A stretch of 64,000 nucleotides of DNA. Origin: a virus. A program made the position numbers and the translations under genes. The DNA lies in the IMG/VR virus record IMGVR_UViG_3300021468_000001, positions 1 through 64,000 of that record; one strand, given 5' to 3'. Positions 55,373 to 62,644 of this stretch are shown here, in pieces. The notes under the pieces were generated by a model that had not been told where the DNA came from, made no database searches, and saw nothing but the letters and a program-made list of their open reading frames with translations. Every line of letters begins with the position of its first letter. Position 1 is the stretch's first letter.

Positions 55373-55977
55373 AGGACTACTGGGCAGAAAGAGTAAAGCG
55401 CCAGGGCTTTCTTTACGTTGGGAATAATAAATACCGCAGTATGGACGACTTAAATCGCCAAACGTCTCTAATTCTGCCATTTTTGAGGTCTGCGAAAGAT
55501 AGGGTGGCCGCCGAACTTGATGCACCGTATCGCGTTCTTGACTTCGGATGCGGGTGGGGACGGTTTTGTGAATTTTTCTCCTTCCCATTTGACTGGGTTG
55601 GCATTGATATTTGCGAGGCAGCAGCAAAACTTTCAGGCAACCCAAAAATTTCTATCTACGATGGAGATGATTTGCCGTATAAAGATGGAGTGTTTTCTTT
55701 GGTTCTAGCAATTTTTGTTTTTCAGCATATTGTAGATGACTCAGAGCTGCGCATCTCAATTCTTGAAATAGTAAGAGTCTTGAAAGACAATGGGTTTTTG
55801 TTTGTGGTTGACAATGCGGCCGTGAACCGGAAGTTTGTTAAAAGTAGGCCGGGTCTTGTAAAAATGCTAAAGGCTTACGGTTTCCAATTAGATTTCGAGA
55901 CTCAAATTTTGATTGACGGGGAAAGCCATAACGTGTATCTTTTCTGCTGGCGACCATCACCGATGGTAACGAGTTAA
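55369..55977 (+). CDS. Class I SAM-dependent methyltransferase (type 11)
   Basis: 202 aa. ATG after TAGGAGGAGCACCATC with ATGA overlap. Motif I VLDFGCGWGRFCEFF (about residue 49), acidic loop WVGIDICEAA, motif II DGDDLPYKDGVFSLVLAIFVFQHI and C-terminal KDNGFLFVVDN fit small-molecule, sugar or protein O-methyltransferases, not DNA methylases. It lies between hub and beta-helix genes, which suggests modification of a glycan or tail component. Confidence 0.82.
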   Translation: MKDYWAERVKRQGFLYVGNNKYRSMDDLNRQTSLILPFLRSAKDRVAAELDAPYRVLDFGCGWGRFCEFFSFPFDWVGIDICEAAAKLSGNPKISIYDGDDLPYKDGVFSLVLAIFVFQHIVDDSELRISILEIVRVLKDNGFLFVVDNAAVNRKFVKSRPGLVKMLKAYGFQLDFETQILIDGESHNVYLFCWRPSPMVTS

Positions 55978-55990
55978 TGGAGGTAGATTG

Positions 55991-57139
55991 ATGCCGCAAG
56001 TTGCTTGGCCGGTTGAACATCTACCAACAGGACATCATTCGCTAGTTGCCGATCTTCCCATGAACGGAAACTTTCTCAAGGAACCAGGTGGCGTCAAGGA
56101 TTCGGCGGGCAATAAACACACAATCTACGTGGAAGAAGGCGATGACATCAAGTCCATAATCGAAGCCGCGCCCGCAGGCTCAAAGGTGTATATCTTGAGC
56201 GGCACCCATACCTTTACCGATACTATCAACCCGCCCGACGGCGTAGAAATCGAAGGCGAAAACAAACATAAGACCATTCTCAACTTCAAACCTTCGGCAA
56301 ATAACAAGGCCGCTTTTGGCTGGAGTGCTGTTGATTGTCTATTTAAGGCCCATAATTTCACGCTGCAATATGACGATTCGGTTGCGGGAAGCCCGACGTG
56401 GGGATGCTATGGATTCAGCATCAAATATGTCGGCTCAACGAAGTTGTTTGCGGTCCAACTTGAGAACTTGATAATCACCGACTTTCATTCGGGAATAGTG
56501 TGGGCGGGCAACAAGTATAAGTACACCAGCATGTTTTTGCGCAATATCCTTTGTAAAAGTTGCTCGTATGCAGGCTTTTACGGCGGCGGATATCATTCCC
56601 TGTTTACTTCGATAACGGCGCGAAGTTGCGGTATCGGTTTTTACTTCAGCAATCAATTCGCTACAACCGTCAACATGTTTGAAACCGTCGATTGCAGCAC
56701 TGGTATTCTGGTTTATTCGCAGTCAGGCGAAAGCGCTCGGTATCCGGGTAGCCTTTTCACAAACGGCATTATCGTCAGGCCGACAAATGCAGTGTGGTTG
56801 CGGACCACCGGTAGCGGTACTGACCTGCGTCGCCTTCACGCCCCCCGCATAACGAACGTCAGAATCAATAACTGCTCGGGCAAAATGGTCGCCTGTGGCG
56901 GCATCAACAACCTCGGCTACATTGACGGCATCGTCCTTGAAAACATAGAGCATCTCACAGGCGACGAAGCAGGAACGTCTATCGTCACGCCGGATTACGG
57001 GCTTTACATCAACGTTGCGAGCGACATAGACTTCGCCAAGGTATTCGGCTGTGACTTCTCTGCCGCTACGACCCCCGTCTATATCGCCGCCGGTGCGAAC
57101 ACAAACTGGAGCACATGCTGGAAGGAGGTTCTGATATGA
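55991..57139 (+). CDS. Right-handed beta-helix (pectate-lyase-like) tail protein
   Basis: 382 aa. ATG at 55991 after ATGGAGGTAGATTG. The start 'VEEGDDIKSIIEAAPAGSKVYILSGTHTFTDTINPPDGVEIEGENKHKTIL' is the cap and first coils of a pectate-lyase-3-like parallel beta-helix. Later turns (TRITNVRINNCSGKMVACGGINNLGYIDGIVLENIE) repeat. It probably acts as a receptor-binding or capsule-depolymerising tail spike. No catalytic residues can be assigned. Confidence 0.75.
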   Translation: MPQVAWPVEHLPTGHHSLVADLPMNGNFLKEPGGVKDSAGNKHTIYVEEGDDIKSIIEAAPAGSKVYILSGTHTFTDTINPPDGVEIEGENKHKTILNFKPSANNKAAFGWSAVDCLFKAHNFTLQYDDSVAGSPTWGCYGFSIKYVGSTKLFAVQLENLIITDFHSGIVWAGNKYKYTSMFLRNILCKSCSYAGFYGGGYHSLFTSITARSCGIGFYFSNQFATTVNMFETVDCSTGILVYSQSGESARYPGSLFTNGIIVRPTNAVWLRTTGSGTDLRRLHAPRITNVRINNCSGKMVACGGINNLGYIDGIVLENIEHLTGDEAGTSIVTPDYGLYINVASDIDFAKVFGCDFSAATTPVYIAAGANTNWSTCWKEVLI

Positions 57140-57315
57140 GAGTGAAGCGTGAGGTGCCGGTCGAGCGGCTTGAAGTATTCCCTGATGGGCGTGCGGTTAT
57201 CTGGCTTGCGGGCGGAGAAGGTGTCGAAGTCCATTTGCCGGAGAAGGTGATGAGCGCGATTGTCAATGCGCTTGCCGCGAAGGTGGAGGTCATAACCGAT
57301 GACCGTGAGGCGTAG
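57136..57315 (+). CDS. Small protein, unknown (tail region)
   Basis: 59 aa. ATG at 57136 (ATGA overlap, GGAAGGAGGTTCTGAT upstream). Beta-strands (EVPVERLEVFPDGRAVIWLAGGEGVEVHLPEKV) and a C-terminal helix. It is probably a chaperone or fibre accessory by position. Confidence 0.55.
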   Translation: MRVKREVPVERLEVFPDGRAVIWLAGGEGVEVHLPEKVMSAIVNALAAKVEVITDDREA

Positions 57316-58213
57316 TGGTTTCACGGTAGATGGCGATATCATTCCCGATGCGGATGACACACGCAATCTCGGCTCGTCAAGCAAGCAGTTCGCGGCAATC
57401 TACGCCGTGGACGGATATTTCGAGACCGCGGAAGGCGAGAAAGTCGAGGTCAACAACGCAGCGGGCACATGGCGCAGCGTCGAGTATCAAACCGGCGGGA
57501 GTATGCGCTGGGTAATCACCGCCGACTCCGCATCCGAATCGGGCGGGAACGCGGGGAGCAATTTTCAAGTCCGGCGGTATGACGACAGCGGCTCGTATAT
57601 TGACAACCCGATTCACATTTACAGAAGCGACGGCGTGGTCCGTATGGTGAACGGCGCGAAGATGGACACGATTGAGGAATACACTTCCGATACGGGCGTG
57701 ACGGTTGACGGGGTGTTGATAAAGGATGGCCAAGTTGATGGGGTGGACATAAGCGCTCATGCCTCTCGCCACCAAAACGGGGGCGCGGATGAACTCGACC
57801 TCACGGGACTTGAAGGCGACAACATCAAGGTTGATACGATTGGCGAAAAGACCCCTGGCGCGGGTGTGAGTTTCGGGAGCGTGGTTGACTTCGGCCACGC
57901 CGTTACGCGAGAGGTGAAGACGCTTTCACTCGGAGATTACACCATCACCGATAGCGACCCGGACTTATTTTTCCTGGACAATCCAGGGGATACAGATAGT
58001 ACTATCACGCTCCCCACAGCAGCGGACAACAAGGGGCGGATTTTACGGTTTGTGGTAAGGTCTCCGCAGGTAGGCGCGAACAATTGGATTCTGGATGGAG
58101 AAGGAACGGAGACCATCAATGGGGACGCGACTTATACCTTATCGGCGGCCACGTATGACCGCGTAACTATAGCCTGTGACGGCAGCAACTGGTTCATTCT
58201 GGCGGAGCAGTGA
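57299..58213 (+). CDS. Tail fibre protein
   Basis: 304 aa. ATG at 57299, overlapping the upstream end by 17 bases. 'GDIIPDADDTRNLGSSSKQFAAIYAVDGYFETAEG' is the repeat found in trimeric fibres and appendages ('NLG...W..IY'). The C-terminal 'ITDSDPDLFFLDNPGDTDSTITLPTAADNKGRILRFVVRS..NNWILDGEGTETINGDATYTLSAATYDRVTIACDGSNWFI' is a phage fibre-tip domain. It likely forms a trimeric receptor-binding fibre. Confidence 0.72.
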   Translation: MTVRRSGFTVDGDIIPDADDTRNLGSSSKQFAAIYAVDGYFETAEGEKVEVNNAAGTWRSVEYQTGGSMRWVITADSASESGGNAGSNFQVRRYDDSGSYIDNPIHIYRSDGVVRMVNGAKMDTIEEYTSDTGVTVDGVLIKDGQVDGVDISAHASRHQNGGADELDLTGLEGDNIKVDTIGEKTPGAGVSFGSVVDFGHAVTREVKTLSLGDYTITDSDPDLFFLDNPGDTDSTITLPTAADNKGRILRFVVRSPQVGANNWILDGEGTETINGDATYTLSAATYDRVTIACDGSNWFILAEQ

Positions 58214-58464
58214 TGGCGAAGAAGTTTATGGCGTGGTGTCCGGTGTGCAAAGGGGCGCGGCGGTTCAACGCATCCGGGCACCACGTCGCTTACTGTGAAG
58301 ATTGCGGCGAATACATCTGGGCGCACACTTTCCGCACGTGTCCGCGATGCAGGTCGCCGAGGCGGTTCTACGTTATGAACAAGGACGGGACGCGGCTGCG
58401 GTGTCGCGTCTGCGGGTTCATCCTGGATGAGGAGGAAAAGGACTATGGCACCGGAAAGGTTTAG
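58213..58464 (+). CDS. Zinc-ribbon protein
   Basis: 83 aa. ATG at 58213 (TGATG overlap). Four CxxC pairs, CPVC, CEDC, CPRC and CRVC, give two zinc ribbons. The C-terminus is acidic. It may bind nucleic acid or stabilise a complex; role in the late arm unknown. Confidence 0.65.
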   Translation: MAKKFMAWCPVCKGARRFNASGHHVAYCEDCGEYIWAHTFRTCPRCRSPRRFYVMNKDGTRLRCRVCGFILDEEEKDYGTGKV

Positions 58465-58966
58465 ACTGCTGGCGGCCGTTGTCGCCGCGCATCCCGATAG
58501 ACGGGTTGTTTGTCAAGGCCGCCTTCAAAATACAGTCCTGCTCCTACAAAGCGCAGGTCTTTCAACCGACTACGACTACACAACGCATTTTCACAGACCC
58601 TATAGTGAGGGACTTCAAGCAGAAATCGGGCTGCTTGAACATATGGGACTTGCAGAAGGGCATCCTCCTCGTCCAGCGGAAGATAGACCCTGTTATGTCA
58701 TCAAGGCAAAGCCGAAAGCAGCGCTGAAAGAAGTGGAGGAGCAATTCGGAGACGCGATTCGATTGACAGCACAATCCGACCTCGAAGTTCTGGAGTTGGC
58801 GGCGACCTATGTGGTGTTTCGTGAGAAAGGGATGACGCACGACGAGGCGCTGGCAGTTATCCGTCGGAGAAAGGGCGCTGAGCGCGTAGCCAAAAACGAA
58901 AAGAGCATTTTTGAATTGCTTGATAAACTTGGGCTTCTGGAGGAGGAGCATCGTGAGTATTCCTGA
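58445..58966 (+). CDS. YwgA/Panacea-like protein (possible anti-defence)
   Basis: 173 aa. ATG at 58445 after GATGAGGAGGAAAAGGACT. The segment 'RLLAAVVAAHPDRRVVCQGRLQNTVLLLQSAGLSTDYDYTTHFHRPYSEGLQAEIGLLEHMGLAEG' has the shape of YwgA and Panacea-type domains ('.G...LQK..YL.Q..G...Y.F..Y.PYS..L...I..L...G.'). Panacea domains are known as promiscuous antitoxins. Here it stands without an evident toxin partner, so an anti-defence role is only a guess. Confidence 0.5.
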   Translation: MAPERFRLLAAVVAAHPDRRVVCQGRLQNTVLLLQSAGLSTDYDYTTHFHRPYSEGLQAEIGLLEHMGLAEGHPPRPAEDRPCYVIKAKPKAALKEVEEQFGDAIRLTAQSDLEVLELAATYVVFREKGMTHDEALAVIRRRKGAERVAKNEKSIFELLDKLGLLEEEHREYS

Positions 58967-59213
58967 ATGGGCACGCGAGTTGCTTGACCGCATGGGGAAG
59001 GTCGAGGACAAGGTCGGCGACCTTTCCGAGCGCATGGGCAAGGTTGAGGCCAAACTCGGCAATCTTGAAGGCTGGCTTGACAAGCAGAACGGCCGCGTCT
59101 GGACTCTTTCGGAGCGGCAGGGGCGCCTGACCGGCAAGGTAGCGATACTCGTGGTCTTGACAAGCGCGGCTGTATCGGCTATATTTGGTGTGGTGTTGTC
59201 TCTTTTGAAGTAG
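58953..59213 (+). CDS. XhlA-like membrane protein
   Basis: 86 aa. GTG at 58953 after GGAGGAGGAGCATC. A coiled coil (LLDRMGKVEDKVGDLSERMGKVEAKLGNLEGWLDKQNGRVWTLSERQG, heptad repeats) is followed by one C-terminal membrane segment (VAILVVLTSAAVSAIFGVVLSLL). This matches the architecture of XhlA-type lysis or membrane-associated proteins. It sits in the lysis-like cluster. Confidence 0.6.
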   Translation: MSIPEWARELLDRMGKVEDKVGDLSERMGKVEAKLGNLEGWLDKQNGRVWTLSERQGRLTGKVAILVVLTSAAVSAIFGVVLSLLK

Positions 59214-59224
59214 GAGGAAGGACG

Positions 59225-59380
59225 ATGGTGAGAAATCTCAACCCGCCCCGCGACGGACGGGGCAAAGGACGCGGGATGCCTGGCGGCGGGCGTCGGGGTC
59301 GGAACACAGGGCCCTGTAAGAAAGGCGGTCCGGGACACGGTCGTGGCGGAGGCCGTGGCGGAGGGCGCGGCCGTGGGTAG
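59225..59380 (+). CDS. Gly/Arg-rich (RGG) small protein
   Basis: 51 aa, translated directly. ATG at 59225 after TAGGAGGAAGGACG. Entirely Gly/Arg/Pro (PPRDGRGKGRG, GHGRGGGRGGGRGRG) with one Cys (TGPCKKGGPG). It resembles short DUF5320-type glycine-rich proteins. RGG stretches bind RNA in other contexts. Its end overlaps the start of the lipoprotein gene. Confidence 0.55.
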   Translation: MVRNLNPPRDGRGKGRGMPGGGRRGRNTGPCKKGGPGHGRGGGRGGGRGRG

Positions 59381-59609
59381 AGGAGCACGAATCGGCATCA
59401 TTCTCATTCTGTTCCTGCTCGTGACCGTAAGCGCCAGCTGCAACAGGGCGATGATACCTGTTAACGACCTGCGAGACTTCCGCGACTGCTACAAAGCGAT
59501 GGAGCAGGGGGTAACGTTCGATAAGCCAGAAGCGAGATCTATCTACGATGACCTGCGAAAGACACTTGATAACTGGCTTAAACCTTTTGAGGAGAACAAG
59601 GGTGAGTGA
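59373..59609 (+). CDS. Lipoprotein (lysis-cluster, spanin-like?)
   Basis: 78 aa. GTG at 59373, overlapping the TAG of the upstream gene. A signal peptide (RIGIILILFLLVTVSASC) with lipobox SAS|C at about residue 22 is followed by a helical acidic body (DFRDCYKAMEQGVTFDKPEARSIYDDLRKTLDNWLKPFEENKGE). It could be an outer-membrane spanin partner or a superinfection-exclusion lipoprotein. No partner with a matching architecture was found. Confidence 0.6.
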   Translation: MGRGARIGIILILFLLVTVSASCNRAMIPVNDLRDFRDCYKAMEQGVTFDKPEARSIYDDLRKTLDNWLKPFEENKGE

Positions 59610-59901
59610 CAAGATGAGTCTGGAAGAGGCTGCGGAAAAGGCCAAGAAACTGGCTACCCGCAGCGGCGCGAAGTCCACAGAGTTTTGGGCTGTGGCCGCT
59701 GCCGCCGTCGCTGGCGTGGTGATGTCCGTGTTCAAGGTCGGCGCGGAGCACTGGGTCGTCCAAATCATCTCGAACTGGCTACCGCTCGTCGGCGCGCTCG
59801 CCTATGCCGCCTTCCGGGGCCGGCTCAAAAAGGTCGCGCTCGACGTGCTGCCGATGCTGGTTGAGAAACTGAAAGAAAAAGAGAAGGAGCGTTCGATATG
59901 A
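59602..59901 (+). CDS. Holin-like membrane protein
   Basis: 99 aa. GTG at 59602 after GAGGAGAACAAG (or ATG at 59614, dual start possible). Two membrane segments, about residues 28-44 (AVAAAAVAGVVMSVFKV) and 50-70 (VVQIISNWLPLVGALAYAAF), are followed by a charged C-terminus (RGRLKKVALDVLPMLVEKLKEKEKERSI). The dual start and position are typical of holins, though no endolysin is visible nearby. Confidence 0.6.
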   Translation: MSDKMSLEEAAEKAKKLATRSGAKSTEFWAVAAAAVAGVVMSVFKVGAEHWVVQIISNWLPLVGALAYAAFRGRLKKVALDVLPMLVEKLKEKEKERSI

Positions 59902-60434
59902 TGAAAAATCTTTCGTTCAAAGAACTTTGGGAATACCTTGAAGAAAGAGCAAAGACAACTAAGGGGTGGCACATTTCAATTCGAGGAGAACCTGAGGAAA
60001 TTCTGCGGGCATTGAAGGGTATAATCCCGAAGGGTAGGATTCTTGAAGTTGGGGCTCGTGGCGGTCGGCTTCAAAAACTGTGTGATTCGCTAAAATATGA
60101 TTATGCTGGCGTGGAATTTTCGGAAGCGATGGTCGAAGGTAACGATGCGCTTCTTCCGGTTCGGAAACCGTCTGATTTGCCAGAGGGGCCTTTCGACTGC
60201 GTAGTTTTGAACACAACAATTTGTATGCTATCACGGAAGGCTGCGAAGTCTCTTGTGAATGAGGCGACAGCCCGCTTAAAAGAAAACGGGGTTCTGATTC
60301 AGGTTGATCCCAAAGCCAAAAGGCTGTTTACCCTCCCAGATGGGAATATGATTGAAGTTACGGCGTTCAGCGAACCACACGTAATCATTCACCGAAAGAA
60401 AGAAAAGGATGCCCGCTCCAGTCGTCGGCGTTAA
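59898..60434 (+). CDS. SAM-dependent methyltransferase-like protein
   Basis: 178 aa. ATG with ATGA overlap (AAGGAGCGTTCGAT upstream). Motif I ILEVGARGGRLQKLCDSL (about residue 50), YDYAGVEFSEAM, FDCVVLNTTICMLSRKAAKSLVNEATARLKENGVLIQVD: a compact class I methyltransferase. The 'EVGARGG' motif is a variant of 'G.G.G'. It is followed by a GT9 gene, so a glycan role is likely. Confidence 0.7.
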   Translation: MMKNLSFKELWEYLEERAKTTKGWHISIRGEPEEILRALKGIIPKGRILEVGARGGRLQKLCDSLKYDYAGVEFSEAMVEGNDALLPVRKPSDLPEGPFDCVVLNTTICMLSRKAAKSLVNEATARLKENGVLIQVDPKAKRLFTLPDGNMIEVTAFSEPHVIIHRKKEKDARSSRRR

Positions 60435-61284
60435 GATTCATGGCGGAATCGGAAATGCGCTTCAGTCGTTGCCGTTAATTCGCCACCTTCAGTCCTTAGG
60501 GATTACACCGAATGTTTTACCTGGGCGATTAGAATCTGGCGGGATCTCAGATATTTTCCGGTGTCTCGCGCAACACGAAAGGGTGCTCTTTGATGCAAAC
60601 GTTATAATGCAATTTGTGCTAGATCTCCCCTATTTTAAGAACTGCGTTTCGCCCATGACGGGAATGCCGCTTTTTTGGCATGAAGTATTTGATGTTTCAT
60701 GGGGATGGCTTTCTGGTGAAGCGGCCCTTTACTTGAGGATGGCAACAACGGAAAAAACATTGCCTCCACCTCAGAAGTACCGTTTTTATCTAGATGCGGA
60801 TATAAAACGAGTTGAGCAATGGAAGGGGCGAACGGTGGTTTCTTTTGAGGGGAAGCGTAAACAGAAAATTAAACGGTATCCATTTGCGGTTGAAGTAGCA
60901 GAGCGTCTTCCGGGATCCGTTTTTGTTGGCCTTGAACGTCTGCCTGCACTTCCTGAGTCTGTCATCGACCTACGCGGAAAATTGAAACTAACGGAGGTTG
61001 CCGCTCTTTTGGGCAGTGCAAAAAGGTGTATTGCAAATGACAGTGGGATTGCTCATCTATCAGCCGCTGTTGGTTGTCCAACTTTTGTTATTTTTGGGCC
61101 AACATCTCCGTTAAAAAATAGACCGCCCTGGCCTTGGGTTGAGGTTTTCACGAAGCAAGAAGGATGCATTGATTGCCAGTCAAAGGGGGCAATGAAAGAA
61201 GATTGCCCGCTTTCAATGCCCCCGCCCTGCCTTTCAATCGATCCTGGCTATATCCTTGCCGAGTTTAAAAAAAGATTTCCTTGA
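60409..61284 (+). CDS. GT9 heptosyltransferase-like glycosyltransferase
   Basis: 291 aa. ATG at 60409; weak ribosome site. N-terminal VVGVKIHGGIGNALQSLPLIRHLQSLG is the GT9 acceptor-side start ('GG.GD.....P....L'). C-terminal VIDLRGKLKLTEVAALLGSAKRCIANDSGIAHLSAAVGCPTFVIFGPTSPLKNRP is the donor site of ADP-heptose:LPS heptosyltransferases. Such enzymes add heptose to LPS inner core in Gram-negatives. In phages they may remodel the host surface or the virion. The host may therefore be Gram-negative (weak inference). Confidence 0.85.
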   Translation: MPAPVVGVKIHGGIGNALQSLPLIRHLQSLGITPNVLPGRLESGGISDIFRCLAQHERVLFDANVIMQFVLDLPYFKNCVSPMTGMPLFWHEVFDVSWGWLSGEAALYLRMATTEKTLPPPQKYRFYLDADIKRVEQWKGRTVVSFEGKRKQKIKRYPFAVEVAERLPGSVFVGLERLPALPESVIDLRGKLKLTEVAALLGSAKRCIANDSGIAHLSAAVGCPTFVIFGPTSPLKNRPPWPWVEVFTKQEGCIDCQSKGAMKEDCPLSMPPPCLSIDPGYILAEFKKRFP

Positions 61285-62230
61285 CTTTTGCCATCCACTT
61301 CTCAGCGCGGTGCCTATAAGTATGAAACCCATGCGCTTGTTTCCATGCGCTCTCTCGCTTTTCGTAAATCTCATCTTCTCCAATTGTTTCGATGATGTTT
61401 AGTGCAGACTCCACAATGTTAGATTTGCTCGTCCAAAACACCGAATCGCCGAATTCCAGTTTTAATTCTTGTCGCTCGATTGCGAGATAGCTTGCACCCC
61501 ACCCTGTCATTATGTAAATGCGGTTTGACCAATAATGGTCCATAACCAAATTGGGAGCATCAAGTACGATCTTATATTGCGGAATTACCTGCCCGAGCCT
61601 CCACCCATATACTCCACGCCTGATATTTTTTACTTTGCCATCCAGCCCTTCGATCATCTCTATCCGTTCTTTTTGATAGAGCATCCCAACGAAAAGGGCT
61701 TTTTTTCTAATAGGAACCGTTAGGAACGGCCACTTGCTTCTACAACCCTGTCTGATTAGAACCCAGTCAACGTGAGGGGCTAGATACTCCCATCGCCCAG
61801 TTGCAAATACTGGTATCTCAGACGGAACCTTTTTGAGAAAAATCTTTCTACTACGAGTGTCCATGCAATCAAAAGTGAAAAGTAGAAGTCTTGACTTATC
61901 TACTCTCTGCCATCCTGGCATGTCTTCTTTTCTAAGTGGAATCGCGACGATAGAATCTGGTGGGGCATCCAAAGGATCCCGAACAGCGTGGACAATAAAA
62001 TTACTTGCTGCTTTCTTGATATGATAAGGAGGGTTTGCCCTCGGCAATGGGAGCGGTCCTTCGTAGCTTGCCCCCGCCTCGCAGAATCCTTCAATTAGGT
62101 CCCACTCTGTTGGGATTTGCCCCCAAGGATATTGCGAGATTCTAATTACAAAGGTTAGGCGGGGGGACCGCCCGCGAGGTGCGGGATGGAGGGGCTCGCT
62201 CCGCACCCCGCGAGTTTTGCCCGGCCCCAT
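61265..62230 (-). CDS. CgeB/Glyco_trans_1_2-like glycosyltransferase
   Basis: 321 aa. Start at 62230 (TTGGAGTAAACAAAA upstream). The C-terminal domain 'YKIVLDAPNLVMDHYWSNRIYIMTGWGASYLAIERQELKLEFGDSVFWTSKSNIVESALNIIETIGEDE..KRESAWKQAHGFHTYRHRAEKWM' is the PF13524-type pattern (surface glycosylation). The first 25 residues come from a GC-rich hairpin (62173-62212) and are atypical. The true start may be downstream, but no good start codon is there. It converges on the GT9 gene with a 20-base overlap. Confidence 0.75.
   Translation of the reverse strand: MGPGKTRGVRSEPLHPAPRGRSPRLTFVIRISQYPWGQIPTEWDLIEGFCEAGASYEGPLPLPRANPPYHIKKAASNFIVHAVRDPLDAPPDSIVAIPLRKEDMPGWQRVDKSRLLLFTFDCMDTRSRKIFLKKVPSEIPVFATGRWEYLAPHVDWVLIRQGCRSKWPFLTVPIRKKALFVGMLYQKERIEMIEGLDGKVKNIRRGVYGWRLGQVIPQYKIVLDAPNLVMDHYWSNRIYIMTGWGASYLAIERQELKLEFGDSVFWTSKSNIVESALNIIETIGEDEIYEKRESAWKQAHGFHTYRHRAEKWMAKVKEIFF
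62173..62212. repeat. GC-rich inverted repeat (REP-like)
   Basis: CGCGAGGTGCGG (62173-62184) and CCGCACCCCGCG (62201-62212) pair with one mismatch around a 16-base loop. It lies inside the start of the glycosyltransferase gene. Similar in style to the palindromes at 397-507 and 5068-5118. Confidence 0.55.
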
Positions 62231-62236
62231 TTTTGT

Positions 62237-62644
62237 TTACTCCAAGGTTGGTTCAGGAATCGCATTGAAAACTGCGTCAAGATCAAGGAATGTGTCGAAC
62301 CGTTGATTGATAATTTCACGCTTTATGGCGCCGAATATAACTTTCAACCGCGATTCGCATTTTTCCTTCGTAAGCGGGCTTTTGGCAGTGCCTTCCCGCG
62401 ACTTGAAAATCGTTGGGCCAACACCGGGGATGGAAACACGCAAAGTTTGCTGAATAGGAATCGACTCCCCGCTTTTTCTGGGGAAATGAATGTCTGCTGT
62501 GCCCTCGTGAAAAACAAAGATTGGCTTCGGTATTGAAGAATGAACGAAAAGTACCGCCCACTCAGCTCTAGGAATTTTGCACCACCCCTCGTACGTAAGG
62601 CTCGTCCAGATAACGCCAATTGGGAGAGATGTTAGACTATCCAT
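62237..62644 (-). CDS. Unknown 135-aa protein
   Basis: 135 aa. ATG at 62644 after AGGAGGAACGAA. Beta-rich start (VIWTSLTYEGWCKIPRAEWAVLFVHSSIPKPIFVFHEGTADIHFPRKSG) with helices after. Not recognised. Co-transcribed with the AT-hook protein. Confidence 0.55.
   Translation of the reverse strand: MDSLTSLPIGVIWTSLTYEGWCKIPRAEWAVLFVHSSIPKPIFVFHEGTADIHFPRKSGESIPIQQTLRVSIPGVGPTIFKSREGTAKSPLTKEKCESRLKVIFGAIKREIINQRFDTFLDLDAVFNAIPEPTLE

Noticed and set aside
55988-57139. Endolysin function for the beta-helix protein
   Set aside because: Its coils match pectate-lyase-like spikes that act on polysaccharides; no muramidase, amidase or peptidase motif is visible there or elsewhere in the window.
58562-59443. 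A 293-aa minus-strand frame opposite the YwgA-like and XhlA-like genes
   Set aside because: It crosses several well-supported plus-strand genes with ribosome sites and its composition is that of a shadow.
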